A stretch of DNA of 57,314 nt from assembly GCA_944375765.1 (NCBI GenBank), contig CALWAR010000001.1:1-57314 (forward strand), in the 5' to 3' direction. A model generated the notes under the pieces. The model worked only from the letters and a program-made list of their open reading frames with translations, was not told the DNA's origin and did no database searches. Position numbers and translations under genes: made by a program. Below are positions 1-8,264 of the stretch, in pieces (position 1 is the stretch's first letter; every line of letters starts with the position of its first letter). This DNA comes from an uncultured Mediterraneibacter sp. (GTDB lineage Bacteria > Bacillota > Clostridia > Lachnospirales > Lachnospiraceae).

Positions 1-435
1 CTCCTCATTTACCGGGAAGCCGATCCGGCCCATGCCTGTGTCCACTTTTATGTGGAGACAGACTGTCTTCCCCTGCTTTACCGCCTCTTTTGATATCGCC
101 AGTGCAGCCTCCTCTGTATATACGGCAGGACGGATGTCATATCTGACCATCTCTGCATACTGATCGGGGAACACACATCCGAGTATCAGGACAGGTTTTT
201 TGATCCCGTGCCGCTTAAGTTCGACTGCTTCTTCCAGACAGGCTACTGCGTACCCCCACACGTAAGAAAACTCTTCGAACATCTCTGCGACCGGAACTGC
301 GCCGTGGCCGTAGCCATCCGTCTTGACGACCGCAATCAGGCGGGTCCCCTCCCCGATTCTCTGTCTCATCTGGTTCATATTACAGGCGATAGCGTCGAGA
401 TCGATCTCGGCACATACCCGGTTATGCTGTTCCAT
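1..435 (-). CDS. alr: Alanine racemase, N-terminal part (cut by window edge)
   Basis: Makes D-alanine from L-alanine for peptidoglycan, using PLP in the cytoplasm. The 145 visible residues match the N-terminal half of the alanine racemase barrel: the AVVKTDGYGHG motif carries the PLP-binding lysine at about residue 38, and the KVDTGMGRIGF motif is near the cut end. The C-terminal half lies beyond the left edge. The start ATG at 435 follows the nnr stop by three bases, with a GGAG-type ribosome site inside the end of nnr. The nnr-alr pairing is common in Clostridia. The family is certain; whether the rest of the gene is intact cannot be seen. Confidence 0.95.
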   Translation of the reverse strand, partial: MEQHNRVCAEIDLDAIACNMNQMRQRIGEGTRLIAVVKTDGYGHGAVPVAEMFEEFSYVWGYAVACLEEAVELKRHGIKKPVLILGCVFPDQYAEMVRYDIRPAVYTEEAALAISKEAVKQGKTVCLHIKVDTGMGRIGFPVNEE

Positions 436-438
436 CTC

Positions 439-1935
439 TTATATCTCCTCCGCTTTTGTGATGCATCTTCCGATCCCATCTATGAGATCACGGGCAAGAA
501 CGCTGTAATTCCCTTTGGCGGCGCGCGCTTCGTCTCCGCCGCAGGCATGCAGGAACACGCCGAGCGAAGCGCTCTCATACGCGTTCATTCCCTGGGCGGC
601 CAGCCCTGTGATGACGCCGGCCAGGACGTCCCCTGAGCCTGCTTTCGCCATAGCCGGGTTTCCTGCAAGGTTGAGAAACGCGTGGCGTTTGCTGCTCTTT
701 ACAAGCGTCCGGCTGTCTTTTAACACGCATACCGCCGGATATTCCTCTGTAAACTGTGTGATGATCTCCATTCTCTTTCCTGCGATCTCTTTGACAGTAT
801 ATCCTGTAAGACGGGACATTTCTTTCATATGAGGCGTCAGGATGACCGGAGCTTTCATATTCTTTAAAAGTTCCATTCTCCTGCTCAGGATATTCAGGCC
901 GTCTGCATCTATGATGCATGGCACTGTGACATGTTCCAGAGTGCAGGTAAGGATCTGTTCGGAGATCTTTCCTGTTCCGAGCCCGCATCCGATGCAGACG
1001 ATATCCGCCCACTCAAGGAGGCTGCAAAGTTCGTCTCCGTCATACTCCTGATAACAGGAAACGACCGCCTCGGGCAGCATCTGCTGGAGCGCTTCCCGAT
1101 TGGCCCCGGACGTGTAGATGCGCACCAGACCGGCGCCCACCGCATACGCCGCTCCCGCTGACAGGAAAGCCGCCCCTGCCATGCCTTTGCTCCCGGTTAT
1201 CATAAGCACTTTTCCGTAAGTGCCTTTATGGGAATCCGCTCTTCTTGCCGGCATCAGATGTGGGATATCGCTTAAGTCATATGTGACGCATACATCTTTC
1301 TCCGCCTCAAAAAGCGCTGTGTCAATGCCGATGGGAACCGGTATCGACCGTCCGGCAAAGTTCTTGCCCGGATACAGCTCGCATCCAATCTTCACACACT
1401 CCATCGCCACTGTCAGTTCAGCCTGAAATGCCGTTCCGAGTATCTTCCCCGTCCGGGCACAGACTCCTGACGGGATATCCACAGCCGCCCTGCGGCATTT
1501 CTGCCTGTTCATCCACCGGATGATATCGCAGTATCTTCCGGTAATGTCGCGGCTTAAACCCACCCCGAATACAGCGTCTATTATAACAGTATATTCTCCA
1601 TCCGGGAGATCGGTGAACACTTTGATCCCCATCCTCTCCACAATGCTTTTCTGCACACGGCACTCCCCGCTCAGCGATGCTTCTTTTCCCGCAAAGAGTA
1701 CTTCCACATGCTCTCCATCTTCTTTGAGCAGCCTTGCGACTGCAAATCCGTCGCCGCCGTTGTTGCCGCTGCCGCAGACGACAAGAGCTCTTGACAGATC
1801 CATCCCGAACCCACGCATTGTCTCAACAGTTTTGAGCGCAGCGCGTTCCATCAGAACGAGAGACGGCATTCCGATCTCTTCTATCATATGACTGTCTGCT
1901 GTTTTCATCTGCGTCCCGTCCGGCAGATATCTCAT
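439..1935 (-). CDS. nnr: Bifunctional NAD(P)HX epimerase/dehydratase
   Basis: Repairs hydrated NADH and NADPH. The N-terminal domain (about 1-210) is the NnrE epimerase, with GSGNNGGDGFAVARL near residues 55-69. The C-terminal domain (about 220-490) is the ADP-dependent NnrD dehydratase, with GTYGKVLMITGS and AGSGDVLAG near 432. Length 498 matches the fused family. An in-frame ATG lies 13 codons upstream (1974), but the ATG at 1935 has AGGTGAGG just before it and begins with the usual MRYLPDGTQMK, so I chose it. It lies between rex and alr and probably shares transcripts with both. The nearby hairpin at 1979-1999 may reduce read-through from rex. Confidence 0.95.
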   Translation of the reverse strand: MRYLPDGTQMKTADSHMIEEIGMPSLVLMERAALKTVETMRGFGMDLSRALVVCGSGNNGGDGFAVARLLKEDGEHVEVLFAGKEASLSGECRVQKSIVERMGIKVFTDLPDGEYTVIIDAVFGVGLSRDITGRYCDIIRWMNRQKCRRAAVDIPSGVCARTGKILGTAFQAELTVAMECVKIGCELYPGKNFAGRSIPVPIGIDTALFEAEKDVCVTYDLSDIPHLMPARRADSHKGTYGKVLMITGSKGMAGAAFLSAGAAYAVGAGLVRIYTSGANREALQQMLPEAVVSCYQEYDGDELCSLLEWADIVCIGCGLGTGKISEQILTCTLEHVTVPCIIDADGLNILSRRMELLKNMKAPVILTPHMKEMSRLTGYTVKEIAGKRMEIITQFTEEYPAVCVLKDSRTLVKSSKRHAFLNLAGNPAMAKAGSGDVLAGVITGLAAQGMNAYESASLGVFLHACGGDEARAAKGNYSVLARDLIDGIGRCITKAEEI

Positions 1936-1978
1936 AGTCCTCACCTGTCTTTCTTTTGGTATACATATCCGCAATATA

Positions 1979-1999
1979 CCCCGCAGCTCTGCTGCGGGG
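1979..1999 (-). terminator. GC-rich hairpin between rex and nnr
   Basis: A perfect 9-bp stem (CCCCGCAGC against GCTGCGGGG) with a three-base loop lies between the rex stop and the nnr start. No run of U follows, so it may be a partial terminator or an RNA processing or stability site rather than a full stop. Confidence 0.5.
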
Positions 2000-2013
2000 T
2001 TACCGTTGTGTCC

Positions 2014-2658
2014 TTATTTTTTCCGTCCCTCTTTCTGCTGGCTGATATTGTATGAAAGCTGCATCAGGCTGTCAGAGAGATGTACGCTCTCGACGATCAC
2101 TCCTTTTGGGACAGTCAGATCAGTATGAGCGAAATTCCAGATCGCCTTGATCCCGTTTTCGACCAGTATGTCCGCAACTTCTATCGCTTTCGATTTCGGT
2201 ATCGTCAGCGCAGCGATCTCAATATCGTTGTGCGCGAGAAAATCGACCAGTTCATCCATCATCCTCACCTGGATGCCGCGGATCGAGACGCCCGCCAGTC
2301 TGGGGTTCACGTCAAACAGACTTCTCAATATGAACCCGCTCCGCTCAAAGGAAGCGTAATTTGCCAGCGCCTGTCCGAGATTCCCGGCTCCGATGATGAT
2401 AAAATCATGCGTTTTGTCAAGGCCCAGTATCTTGCCGATCTCGGTGTAGAGATACTTGACGTTATATCCGTATCCCTGCTGGCCGAATCCGCCGAAATTG
2501 TTCAGATCCTGACGTATCTGGGACGCCGTCACATGCATCTTTTTGCTCAGGTCGTTTGAGGATATCCTCTCGACGCCATCCTCCAGAAGATCTCCGAGAT
2601 ACCGGTAATATCTCGGAAGACGTGATATCACCGCCCGTGATATTTTCCTGTGTTCCAA
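2014..2658 (-). CDS. rex: Redox-sensing transcriptional repressor Rex
   Basis: Rex senses the NADH/NAD+ ratio and represses fermentation and NADH-reoxidation genes when NADH is low. The 214-residue protein has an N-terminal winged helix (about 10-75, with SSNDLSKKMHVTASQIRQDL) and a Rossmann domain whose GAGNLGQ loop is at 90-96. The C-terminal swapped helix ends in HLSDSLMQLSYNIS. It is first in a minus-strand unit followed by nnr and alr. An excellent sigma-A promoter lies 95 bases upstream. I looked for the family operator (TTGTTA with its mirror) at that promoter and found only half-sites, so autoregulation is not supported. Confidence 0.96.
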   Translation of the reverse strand: MEHRKISRAVISRLPRYYRYLGDLLEDGVERISSNDLSKKMHVTASQIRQDLNNFGGFGQQGYGYNVKYLYTEIGKILGLDKTHDFIIIGAGNLGQALANYASFERSGFILRSLFDVNPRLAGVSIRGIQVRMMDELVDFLAHNDIEIAALTIPKSKAIEVADILVENGIKAIWNFAHTDLTVPKGVIVESVHLSDSLMQLSYNISQQKEGRKK

Positions 2659-2752
2659 AGTCTACACCCTCCATCGCATGGCAATCCTCCAGCACATCTC
2701 CAGGCTGCTACGGATGGAATTGCTCATGATATATTCTCTTCATGCTTTGTTT

Positions 2753-2781
2753 ATTATATAAAATAGTTAATATTCTGTCAA
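2753..2781 (-). promoter_or_regulatory. Sigma-A promoter of rex
   Basis: On the minus strand TTGACA (2776-2781) is followed after exactly 17 bases by TATAAT (2753-2758). Both hexamers match consensus. The predicted start is near 2746, giving a leader of about 88 bases before rex. Confidence 0.9.
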
Positions 2782-2804
2782 TTTTTACTTGCAGGATTGT
2801 TCCC

Positions 2805-2862
2805 GCTAAAAAATAAAAAAAACGGATATACCCCTTGTAAGATCAAGGAGCCAGCCGTTTTT
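2805..2862 (-). terminator. Terminator of the nan operon
   Basis: Downstream of the RpiR gene the minus strand forms AAAAACGG...CCGTTTTT with an inner CCTTG/CAAGG stem, followed by a long T-rich tract. It separates the sialic-acid operon from the rex promoter. Confidence 0.8.
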
Positions 2863-2932
2863 CTTTTCATATTTTTATATCTGCATTTATACCGCCCGGA
2901 CGCCGCAAAGCTCTTATTACGCTGCCCGCATA

Positions 2933-3784
2933 TTAATAAAGCTTTTCTACGACAGCCTTTGACGTTTTCTTCAGGTTTTCGTTCGCCTCGTCTTTATACT
3001 GGTGGAAATATTCCTGAAACAAAAGATCCACCAGATAAAGCTGACTGATCTTCACTCCCAGTGATCCCCCGTCCAATGGACTTTCATCCGCGCCGCACAG
3101 GAGGATCTCATCTGCATACGCCGCAAGCGGCGATTTGCGGTAGCGGGTGATCGCTACAATTTTCGCCCCCGCCTCCTTTGCGATCCCTGCCACATAAACC
3201 GTATCTTTCGTGGCGCCGGAATACGAAAGGATGATCATGACGTCTCTTTCATCCATCATTGAGGCGGACATGGCCTGCATGTGGGAATCTTCAATACAGG
3301 AAGTCTTCTGAGTGATCCTGAGAAATCTGTTATTCGCCTCCCGGGCAGTCAGCAGACTGTGACCTATACCGAAAAATGCTATCCTCTGCGCTTCGTGGAT
3401 CAGTTTTACTACACGGTCGATCTGGCTTTGTTCAACGAGTTTGCGCGTCGCATTCAATGCGCTGATATGAGCGGCCAGAATATGGTCTGCCACCGGAGAA
3501 TCTTTTGTGATCTCTATGCCCTCGGTGTATGGATCCTGGCTCTCCCCCTCCGACAGGCAGAAAGAGAGGTTCATCTTAAACTCCTGATATCCCTTTACTT
3601 TCATCGTGCGGCAGAAGCGGTAGACACTGGCTTCTGCAACGCCACATTCGTCGGCCACATCCGTAATAGACATAAACAGCACCTTTTCGGGAGAAGACAT
3701 GACAAAATCCGCCACCTTTTTCTCTGCTTTTGTAAACCGTCCGTAGGATATTTTTATTTCATACAGAATATTATTTTCCCGCAT
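2933..3784 (-). CDS. RpiR/MurR-family regulator of the sialic-acid operon
   Basis: A 283-residue one-component regulator with an N-terminal RpiR-type helix-turn-helix (about 1-75, with SITDVADECGVAEASVYRFC) and a C-terminal SIS sugar-phosphate-binding domain (about 125-260, with FFGIGHSLLTAREANNR and ILSYSGATKDTV). It is the last gene of the nan operon, 34 bases after nanK. In Firmicutes, RpiR proteins in this position (NanR type) respond to amino-sugar phosphates such as ManNAc-6-P. From position alone I infer it controls the promoter at 9663-9691, where GAAA/TTTC and AACAAAAAT palindromes are present. Confidence 0.9.
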   Translation of the reverse strand: MRENNILYEIKISYGRFTKAEKKVADFVMSSPEKVLFMSITDVADECGVAEASVYRFCRTMKVKGYQEFKMNLSFCLSEGESQDPYTEGIEITKDSPVADHILAAHISALNATRKLVEQSQIDRVVKLIHEAQRIAFFGIGHSLLTAREANNRFLRITQKTSCIEDSHMQAMSASMMDERDVMIILSYSGATKDTVYVAGIAKEAGAKIVAITRYRKSPLAAYADEILLCGADESPLDGGSLGVKISQLYLVDLLFQEYFHQYKDEANENLKKTSKAVVEKLY

Positions 3785-3818
3785 AGCTCCTCCATATTTT
3801 CTGACGGATCAGGTATTC

Positions 3819-4712
3819 TCAGCTGTGGCCGTTCTCTGTCAGATGGACTGCTGCCCCTGTCATACCGGCGCAGTTCCCAAGCGCCGCTTTTCTGACACTT
3901 ATACCGCGAAAGCTTTCCATAAGATGTACTCCCAACAGTTTCCGCACTTCTTTTAAGACATACTCCTGTTCCATGACGCCTCCCCCAAGGATCACGCAGG
4001 ACGGATTGAGGATGTGTACCAGTGAAGCAAGACCATATACGACCTCTCTGATCCACCTGTCCACGCACTCTCTGACAGCCGGTTCTTCAAGGCGGTTAAA
4101 GACGGCTCTTCCATCTGTTATGCTGCCGCAGCATTTTTCTGCCGAACGCACCAGCGCTGTGACCGAAGCATATCTTTCATAACAGCCGCTGAAGATATCT
4201 TTTTCCGGCTCCCTCTCCTCCGGATGTACGACGATGGCGCCAAATTCACCCGCCGAAAACGAACTTCCCTCGTACAGCTTTCCTCCCGTGAAGATCGCGC
4301 CTCCCACACCGGTCCCATAGGTCAGGCAGATAAAATCTTTCTCTTCCCGGCCTGCGCCGAATCTTGCTTCTCCGAGCGCCGCCGCGTTCACATCATTGAG
4401 AACAGCAACAGGCTTTTCAAATTCATTTTCTAGTATACTCCTTATTTTCATTCCTGTATACCCCGGAATGTTATCGTTTGCATAAATAATCTGTCCTGAC
4501 CGGGAGTCCACCTGCCCCGCCGTACTGATCCCTATACCCTCAAAATCATGATGTTTTGCATACCGGCGTATGATCTGTACGGCCAGACCGGCCACATGCT
4601 TTCCACCTTTTTCCGCTTCCGTGGGCGTCTCCTGAATATCCGTCAGGCTGCCATCGCAAAAAATGCCGGATTTCACTGCCGTTCCGCCGATATCCAGGGT
4701 CATGATCTTCAT
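3819..4712 (-). CDS. nanK: ROK-family kinase, probable N-acetylmannosamine kinase
   Basis: Probably phosphorylates ManNAc to ManNAc-6-P with ATP. The 297-residue protein has the ROK phosphate loop DIGGT (7-11), the catalytic aspartate in VLNDVNAAALGEA (D107) and the TYGTGVGGAI loop (131-140). The usual ROK zinc site (CxCGxxGC plus a GH histidine) is missing: GEFGAIVV and IFSGCYERY stand in its place. Zinc-less ROK kinases exist, so this need not mean loss of function. Its ATG overlaps the nanE stop as ATGA, with GGGAGG upstream, which implies translational coupling. Substrate is inferred from context; another N-acylhexosamine is possible. Confidence 0.85.
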   Translation of the reverse strand: MKIMTLDIGGTAVKSGIFCDGSLTDIQETPTEAEKGGKHVAGLAVQIIRRYAKHHDFEGIGISTAGQVDSRSGQIIYANDNIPGYTGMKIRSILENEFEKPVAVLNDVNAAALGEARFGAGREEKDFICLTYGTGVGGAIFTGGKLYEGSSFSAGEFGAIVVHPEEREPEKDIFSGCYERYASVTALVRSAEKCCGSITDGRAVFNRLEEPAVRECVDRWIREVVYGLASLVHILNPSCVILGGGVMEQEYVLKEVRKLLGVHLMESFRGISVRKAALGNCAGMTGAAVHLTENGHS

Positions 4713-5446
4713 GGATGTACCTCCCGCTTTTGCTCATAGTTCTTTTCCGCCTCTATGGCAGCCATAAAACGCTGCGCGATCTCCAGAGGCCTTGTGATCG
4801 CTCCTCCCACTACCACAGCATATGCTCCTGCTTCCAGCATCTTCACCGCTTCCCGGGGATAGTGCACCTTTCCCTCTCCTATAACGGGAATGTCCACTGT
4901 TTTGGACAGACGTTGTACCAGTCCGTAATCCGGTCCGTCTTTCTGCGGGGAATAGGGAGTATACCCGCTCATTGTCGTTCCCACAAAATCAACGCCGGAT
5001 CTCCATGCCTCGACTCCTTCTTCATAAGTGGATATATCTGCCATGAGCAGGATATTCCCATGCCTCTCCCGGATCGTCTGGATCCACTCCCGTACTGACA
5101 ACCCGTCTCCCCTCTTCCGGTCTGTGCAGTCCAGGGCTATGATGTCGGCTTCTGCATCTGCCAGGGCGTCCACTTCTTTCATAGTCGGGGTGATGTATGG
5201 CTCATAATCATCGTAGACCTGTTTGATCAGCCCGATCACCGGCAGCCCGGTCTCCTCTTTTATGGCTGTAACATCCCGGACACTGTTGGTTCGAATGCAC
5301 TTTGCTCCCGCCTGCTTTGCCGCCCTTGCCATCAGATACATCACAGATTTTTCTTCTACATACAGGGGTTCCCCCGGAAGCGCCTGACAAGAGACGATCA
5401 GGCTTCCTTTTATACTATCGAGTATAGCTTCTTTTTCATATCTCAT
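4709..5446 (-). CDS. nanE: N-acetylmannosamine-6-phosphate 2-epimerase
   Basis: Converts ManNAc-6-P to GlcNAc-6-P. The 245-residue TIM-barrel protein shows NanE motifs in order: SLIVSCQALPGEPLY, GAKCIRTNS, PVIGLIKQ, IIALDCTDR, and IPVIGEGKVHYP followed by AVVVGGAITRP. An in-frame start 18 codons upstream (5500) would overlap nanA and has no ribosome site. The ATG at 5446 lies 13 bases after the nanA stop behind AAAGGCGGG, so I chose it. Its tight position between nanA and nanK strongly supports the sialic-acid pathway role. Confidence 0.94.
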   Translation of the reverse strand: MRYEKEAILDSIKGSLIVSCQALPGEPLYVEEKSVMYLMARAAKQAGAKCIRTNSVRDVTAIKEETGLPVIGLIKQVYDDYEPYITPTMKEVDALADAEADIIALDCTDRKRGDGLSVREWIQTIRERHGNILLMADISTYEEGVEAWRSGVDFVGTTMSGYTPYSPQKDGPDYGLVQRLSKTVDIPVIGEGKVHYPREAVKMLEAGAYAVVVGGAITRPLEIAQRFMAAIEAEKNYEQKREVHP

Positions 5447-5459
5447 TCTATCCCGCCTT

Positions 5460-6374
5460 TCAGCAAAAACGCTGTATTGACGCGCGGATCTGCTCCGCAC
5501 AGGCCTCTGCGATCTTCTCGTCGCCCGTCTCCATCCCGGGCAGTGGTCTGCGGACCGTACCGATATTCACGCCAAAGCTTTTTAAGATTTCTTTCTGGAC
5601 CGCATAGAGATTCGCCTTTGCCGTGCACATGTCATAGATGATCCCGCAGCATACATTCTGGATCTCCAGCGCTTTTTCCATCTCGCCTTTCAGAAAGTGT
5701 TCATAAATCTTCATATACAGTTCCGGCATGACCGCGTACGTCCCGCCGATGCCCCCGGCCGCCCCCATGGCAAGACCTGACAGGAGCTGTTCGTCAGGAC
5801 CGTTAAACACGATCATTTCTCCTTTTCCCTCCGCCAGGAACATCTGGATATCCTGGGCGGCAACAGAAGAATTTTTAACGCCGATCATCCTCGGATTCTT
5901 CCGCATTTCTCTCAGAAGATCCACCGTCAGCGCCACTCCGGCAAGCTGAGGGATGTTGTAAATGATGAAATCTGTATCCGGCGCGGCGCCGGATATATCG
6001 TTCCAGTACTGAGCGATGGCATAAGGAGGCAGATGAAAGTAAATGGGAGGGATTGCCGCAATGGCGTCTACCCCCAGACTCTGCGCGTGTTCTGCAAGGT
6101 GCATGCTGTCAGCCGTATTGTTGCAGGCCACATGGGCGATCACTGTCAGCCTGTCTCCCACTTCTTTCATCACGCTCTCCAGCGTTAATTTCCGTTCTTC
6201 CACACTCTGATAGATACATTCCCCGGAGGAACCCCCCACGTAGAGTCCTTTCACACCTTTCTCCGCCAGACAGGAAGCCAGCGCCGCCGTCCTTTCTGCA
6301 CTCACTTTTCCTGCGTCGTCATAGCAGGCGTAAAACGCGGGAATGATCCCTCTGTATTTATCAAATCTGTCCAT
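5460..6374 (-). CDS. nanA: N-acetylneuraminate lyase
   Basis: Class I aldolase expected to split sialic acid into ManNAc and pyruvate. The 304-residue barrel has GGSSGE (47-52, binding the pyruvate carboxylate), the YNIP tyrosine (Y139), and the Schiff-base lysine in GVKNSS (K167). FNGPDEQLLSG and GGTYAVMPELY correspond to the substrate-side loops of NanA. The family also includes dihydrodipicolinate synthase and other lyases, so sequence alone leaves some doubt. The adjoining nanE, nanK and sugar ABC transporter make sialic acid the best reading. Translation probably starts at 6374, 25 bases after the permease gene. Confidence 0.9.
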   Translation of the reverse strand: MDRFDKYRGIIPAFYACYDDAGKVSAERTAALASCLAEKGVKGLYVGGSSGECIYQSVEERKLTLESVMKEVGDRLTVIAHVACNNTADSMHLAEHAQSLGVDAIAAIPPIYFHLPPYAIAQYWNDISGAAPDTDFIIYNIPQLAGVALTVDLLREMRKNPRMIGVKNSSVAAQDIQMFLAEGKGEMIVFNGPDEQLLSGLAMGAAGGIGGTYAVMPELYMKIYEHFLKGEMEKALEIQNVCCGIIYDMCTAKANLYAVQKEILKSFGVNIGTVRRPLPGMETGDEKIAEACAEQIRASIQRFC

Positions 6375-6399
6375 ATCGCAGCCACATCCTTTCCGTATA

Positions 6400-7227
6400 T
6401 TATCCTTTCACCGCTCCCATTGTAATCCCTCTCGTAAAATATTTCTGGAACAAGAGGAAGATCGTAATGATCGGAACTGCCGCAAGAGCAGCGCCGGCCA
6501 TGATCAGCCCGAAATCTGTCGACATCTCTGCCTGCAGTTTCGCAATTCCCAGAGAAATGGTCAGCTTTGTCCTTGAGTTCAGCATGATCAGCTGGAGGAA
6601 ATAGTCATTCCAGCAGTTAATAAACGTAAAGATAGCAAGCGCTCCGATCCCCGGTTTTATGATAGGAAGCGCGATCTCCGTAAAGGTGCGGGCCTCCCCG
6701 GCCCCGTCGATCCTTGCCGCCTCCAGAAGCTCACCCGGTATGTTTTCCGAGAACTGCTTCATGAGAAACACGCCGAAAGGCCAGCCTACAGTCGGAAGGA
6801 TCACAGCCCACATCGTGTCATGAAGATGGAGAAACGCCATCTCACGCAGCAGCGGGATCAGGATCACCTGCTTTGGCAGCGCCATGGCACAGATAAATAT
6901 GCTGAACAGGAGCGTCCTTCCTATAAAACGCTTTTTTGCAAGCGCATATCCTGCCATAGACGCGGTCACGCAGGTCAGGATCATGGACACCACGGCCATG
7001 GCGACACTGTTAAACAGCCACAGGAGCGCCGGATTGTCAAACAGTCTCTCATAGTTGTCAAGGGTCGGAGACATCGGGAACCACTGCGGCACAGCGTCGT
7101 TAATGTCTGCCGCTGTCTTAACCGATCCGGTCAGGATCCAGTACAGCGGAAAAAGAAAGAGAAAAGCAAGAATGGCAAGAATAGCAACTGCCACCACTTT
7201 ATATGGCGTAATTTTTATTTTTTTCAT
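6400..7227 (-). CDS. Carbohydrate ABC transporter permease, second (MalG-like)
   Basis: A 275-residue inner-membrane subunit of a CUT1 sugar importer with six predicted transmembrane segments; the first is near 12-32. The EAA loop that contacts the ATPase is visible as EAARIDGAGEARTFTEIALP. It begins 14 bases after the first permease gene and precedes nanA. I infer that it imports sialic acid with its two neighbours. No ATPase gene is present in the operon, so a shared MsmK-type ATPase encoded elsewhere is probably used. Confidence 0.92.
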   Translation of the reverse strand: MKKIKITPYKVVAVAILAILAFLFLFPLYWILTGSVKTAADINDAVPQWFPMSPTLDNYERLFDNPALLWLFNSVAMAVVSMILTCVTASMAGYALAKKRFIGRTLLFSIFICAMALPKQVILIPLLREMAFLHLHDTMWAVILPTVGWPFGVFLMKQFSENIPGELLEAARIDGAGEARTFTEIALPIIKPGIGALAIFTFINCWNDYFLQLIMLNSRTKLTISLGIAKLQAEMSTDFGLIMAGAALAAVPIITIFLLFQKYFTRGITMGAVKG

Positions 7228-7241
7228 TGTCCTTTCCTCCT

Positions 7242-8150
7242 CTAATCATTCTTTCTTCCGGCTACCTTGAACTGGATCGCGGAGAAGACTGCTATGATAA
7301 TGGCGAGGATAACTCCCATTGCGTTTCCATATCCGTAACGGTACAGTCTGAATGCCTGATAATAAATATAATACATGATCGTTTCTGTGGAGTGGTTCGG
7401 TCCGCCCGAAGTCAGCAGCTGGATCAGAGCATAGCACTGGAAGCTGTTGATCGTTGTGATAACAAGGATATACAGCGTGGTAGGCATGATCTGAGGCCAT
7501 TTGATCTTCCAGAATACCTGACGGGACGTGGCTCCGTCCACCTGAGCCGCCTCAATGAGCGATTCGTCCACATTGCCCAGCGCGGATACGTACAGGACGA
7601 CCGGCTGTCCCACAGAAGTGGTGAGCAGGATCAGGATGATACACCAGATCGCCGTCCTCTCATCTCCAAGCCAGCTTATATCTGAATCAATAATGCCCGT
7701 CTCTCCCAGAACATAATTAAACAGTCCGGTATATCTGTTGAACATCCACTTCCACACAACGGTTACTGCAACCGTACCTGTCACTACGGGCAGGTAGAAG
7801 ATGCAGCGGAAAAAGGAGCATACCGCTCCGTTCATCTTATAGATCACGGAACTGACCCAAAGAGAAAATACCGTCACCACCGGCACTGCGACCACTACGA
7901 TGAGGATCGTGTTCAGCAGCGCTCTGATAAAAATTTCATCCTGGAACATCTCCACATAGTTGGAAAAACCTACAAATGCAAATTCGGTCATGGAATAGTT
8001 GAAAAAGCTGGTCACCAGACACATGACCATGGGCACGATAACGAATCCAACAAAGAAGATGAGCGCCGGCAGCAAAAACAGATATGCCGAGATCGTTTCC
8101 CGGCGTATAAGCGCTTTCTGCATGCCAGTCGGTTTCATTCGCTTATTCAC
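7242..8150 (-). CDS. Carbohydrate ABC transporter permease, first (MalF-like)
   Basis: A 302-residue CUT1 permease with six predicted transmembrane helices, an N-terminal cytoplasmic segment rich in Lys and Arg, and the EAA loop EAAQVDGATSRQVFWKIKWP. The start codon is GTG at 8150, preceded by AGGAGGG at good spacing. The 114-base gap to the binding-protein gene contains complementary GCGGAA/TTCCGC segments and TTCCGCTTTTT on the minus strand. These could form an attenuating hairpin that lets the binding protein be made in excess, a common layout. Confidence 0.92.
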   Translation of the reverse strand: MNKRMKPTGMQKALIRRETISAYLFLLPALIFFVGFVIVPMVMCLVTSFFNYSMTEFAFVGFSNYVEMFQDEIFIRALLNTILIVVVAVPVVTVFSLWVSSVIYKMNGAVCSFFRCIFYLPVVTGTVAVTVVWKWMFNRYTGLFNYVLGETGIIDSDISWLGDERTAIWCIILILLTTSVGQPVVLYVSALGNVDESLIEAAQVDGATSRQVFWKIKWPQIMPTTLYILVITTINSFQCYALIQLLTSGGPNHSTETIMYYIYYQAFRLYRYGYGNAMGVILAIIIAVFSAIQFKVAGRKND

Positions 8151-8264
8151 TTAAACATCCCTCCTGTTTTCTGCTCTTTCTGTAAAAAGCGGAAGCACAC
8201 CCAATTTTAGGATCGCAGTGTACTCCCGCCTTGTACATTCATCTGCTGTCACACAGCGGAAGCG

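Noticed and set aside
2753-2781. Possible Rex operator in the rex promoter
   Set aside because: Only partial TTAAC and TTGACA half-sites, explained by the promoter hexamers.
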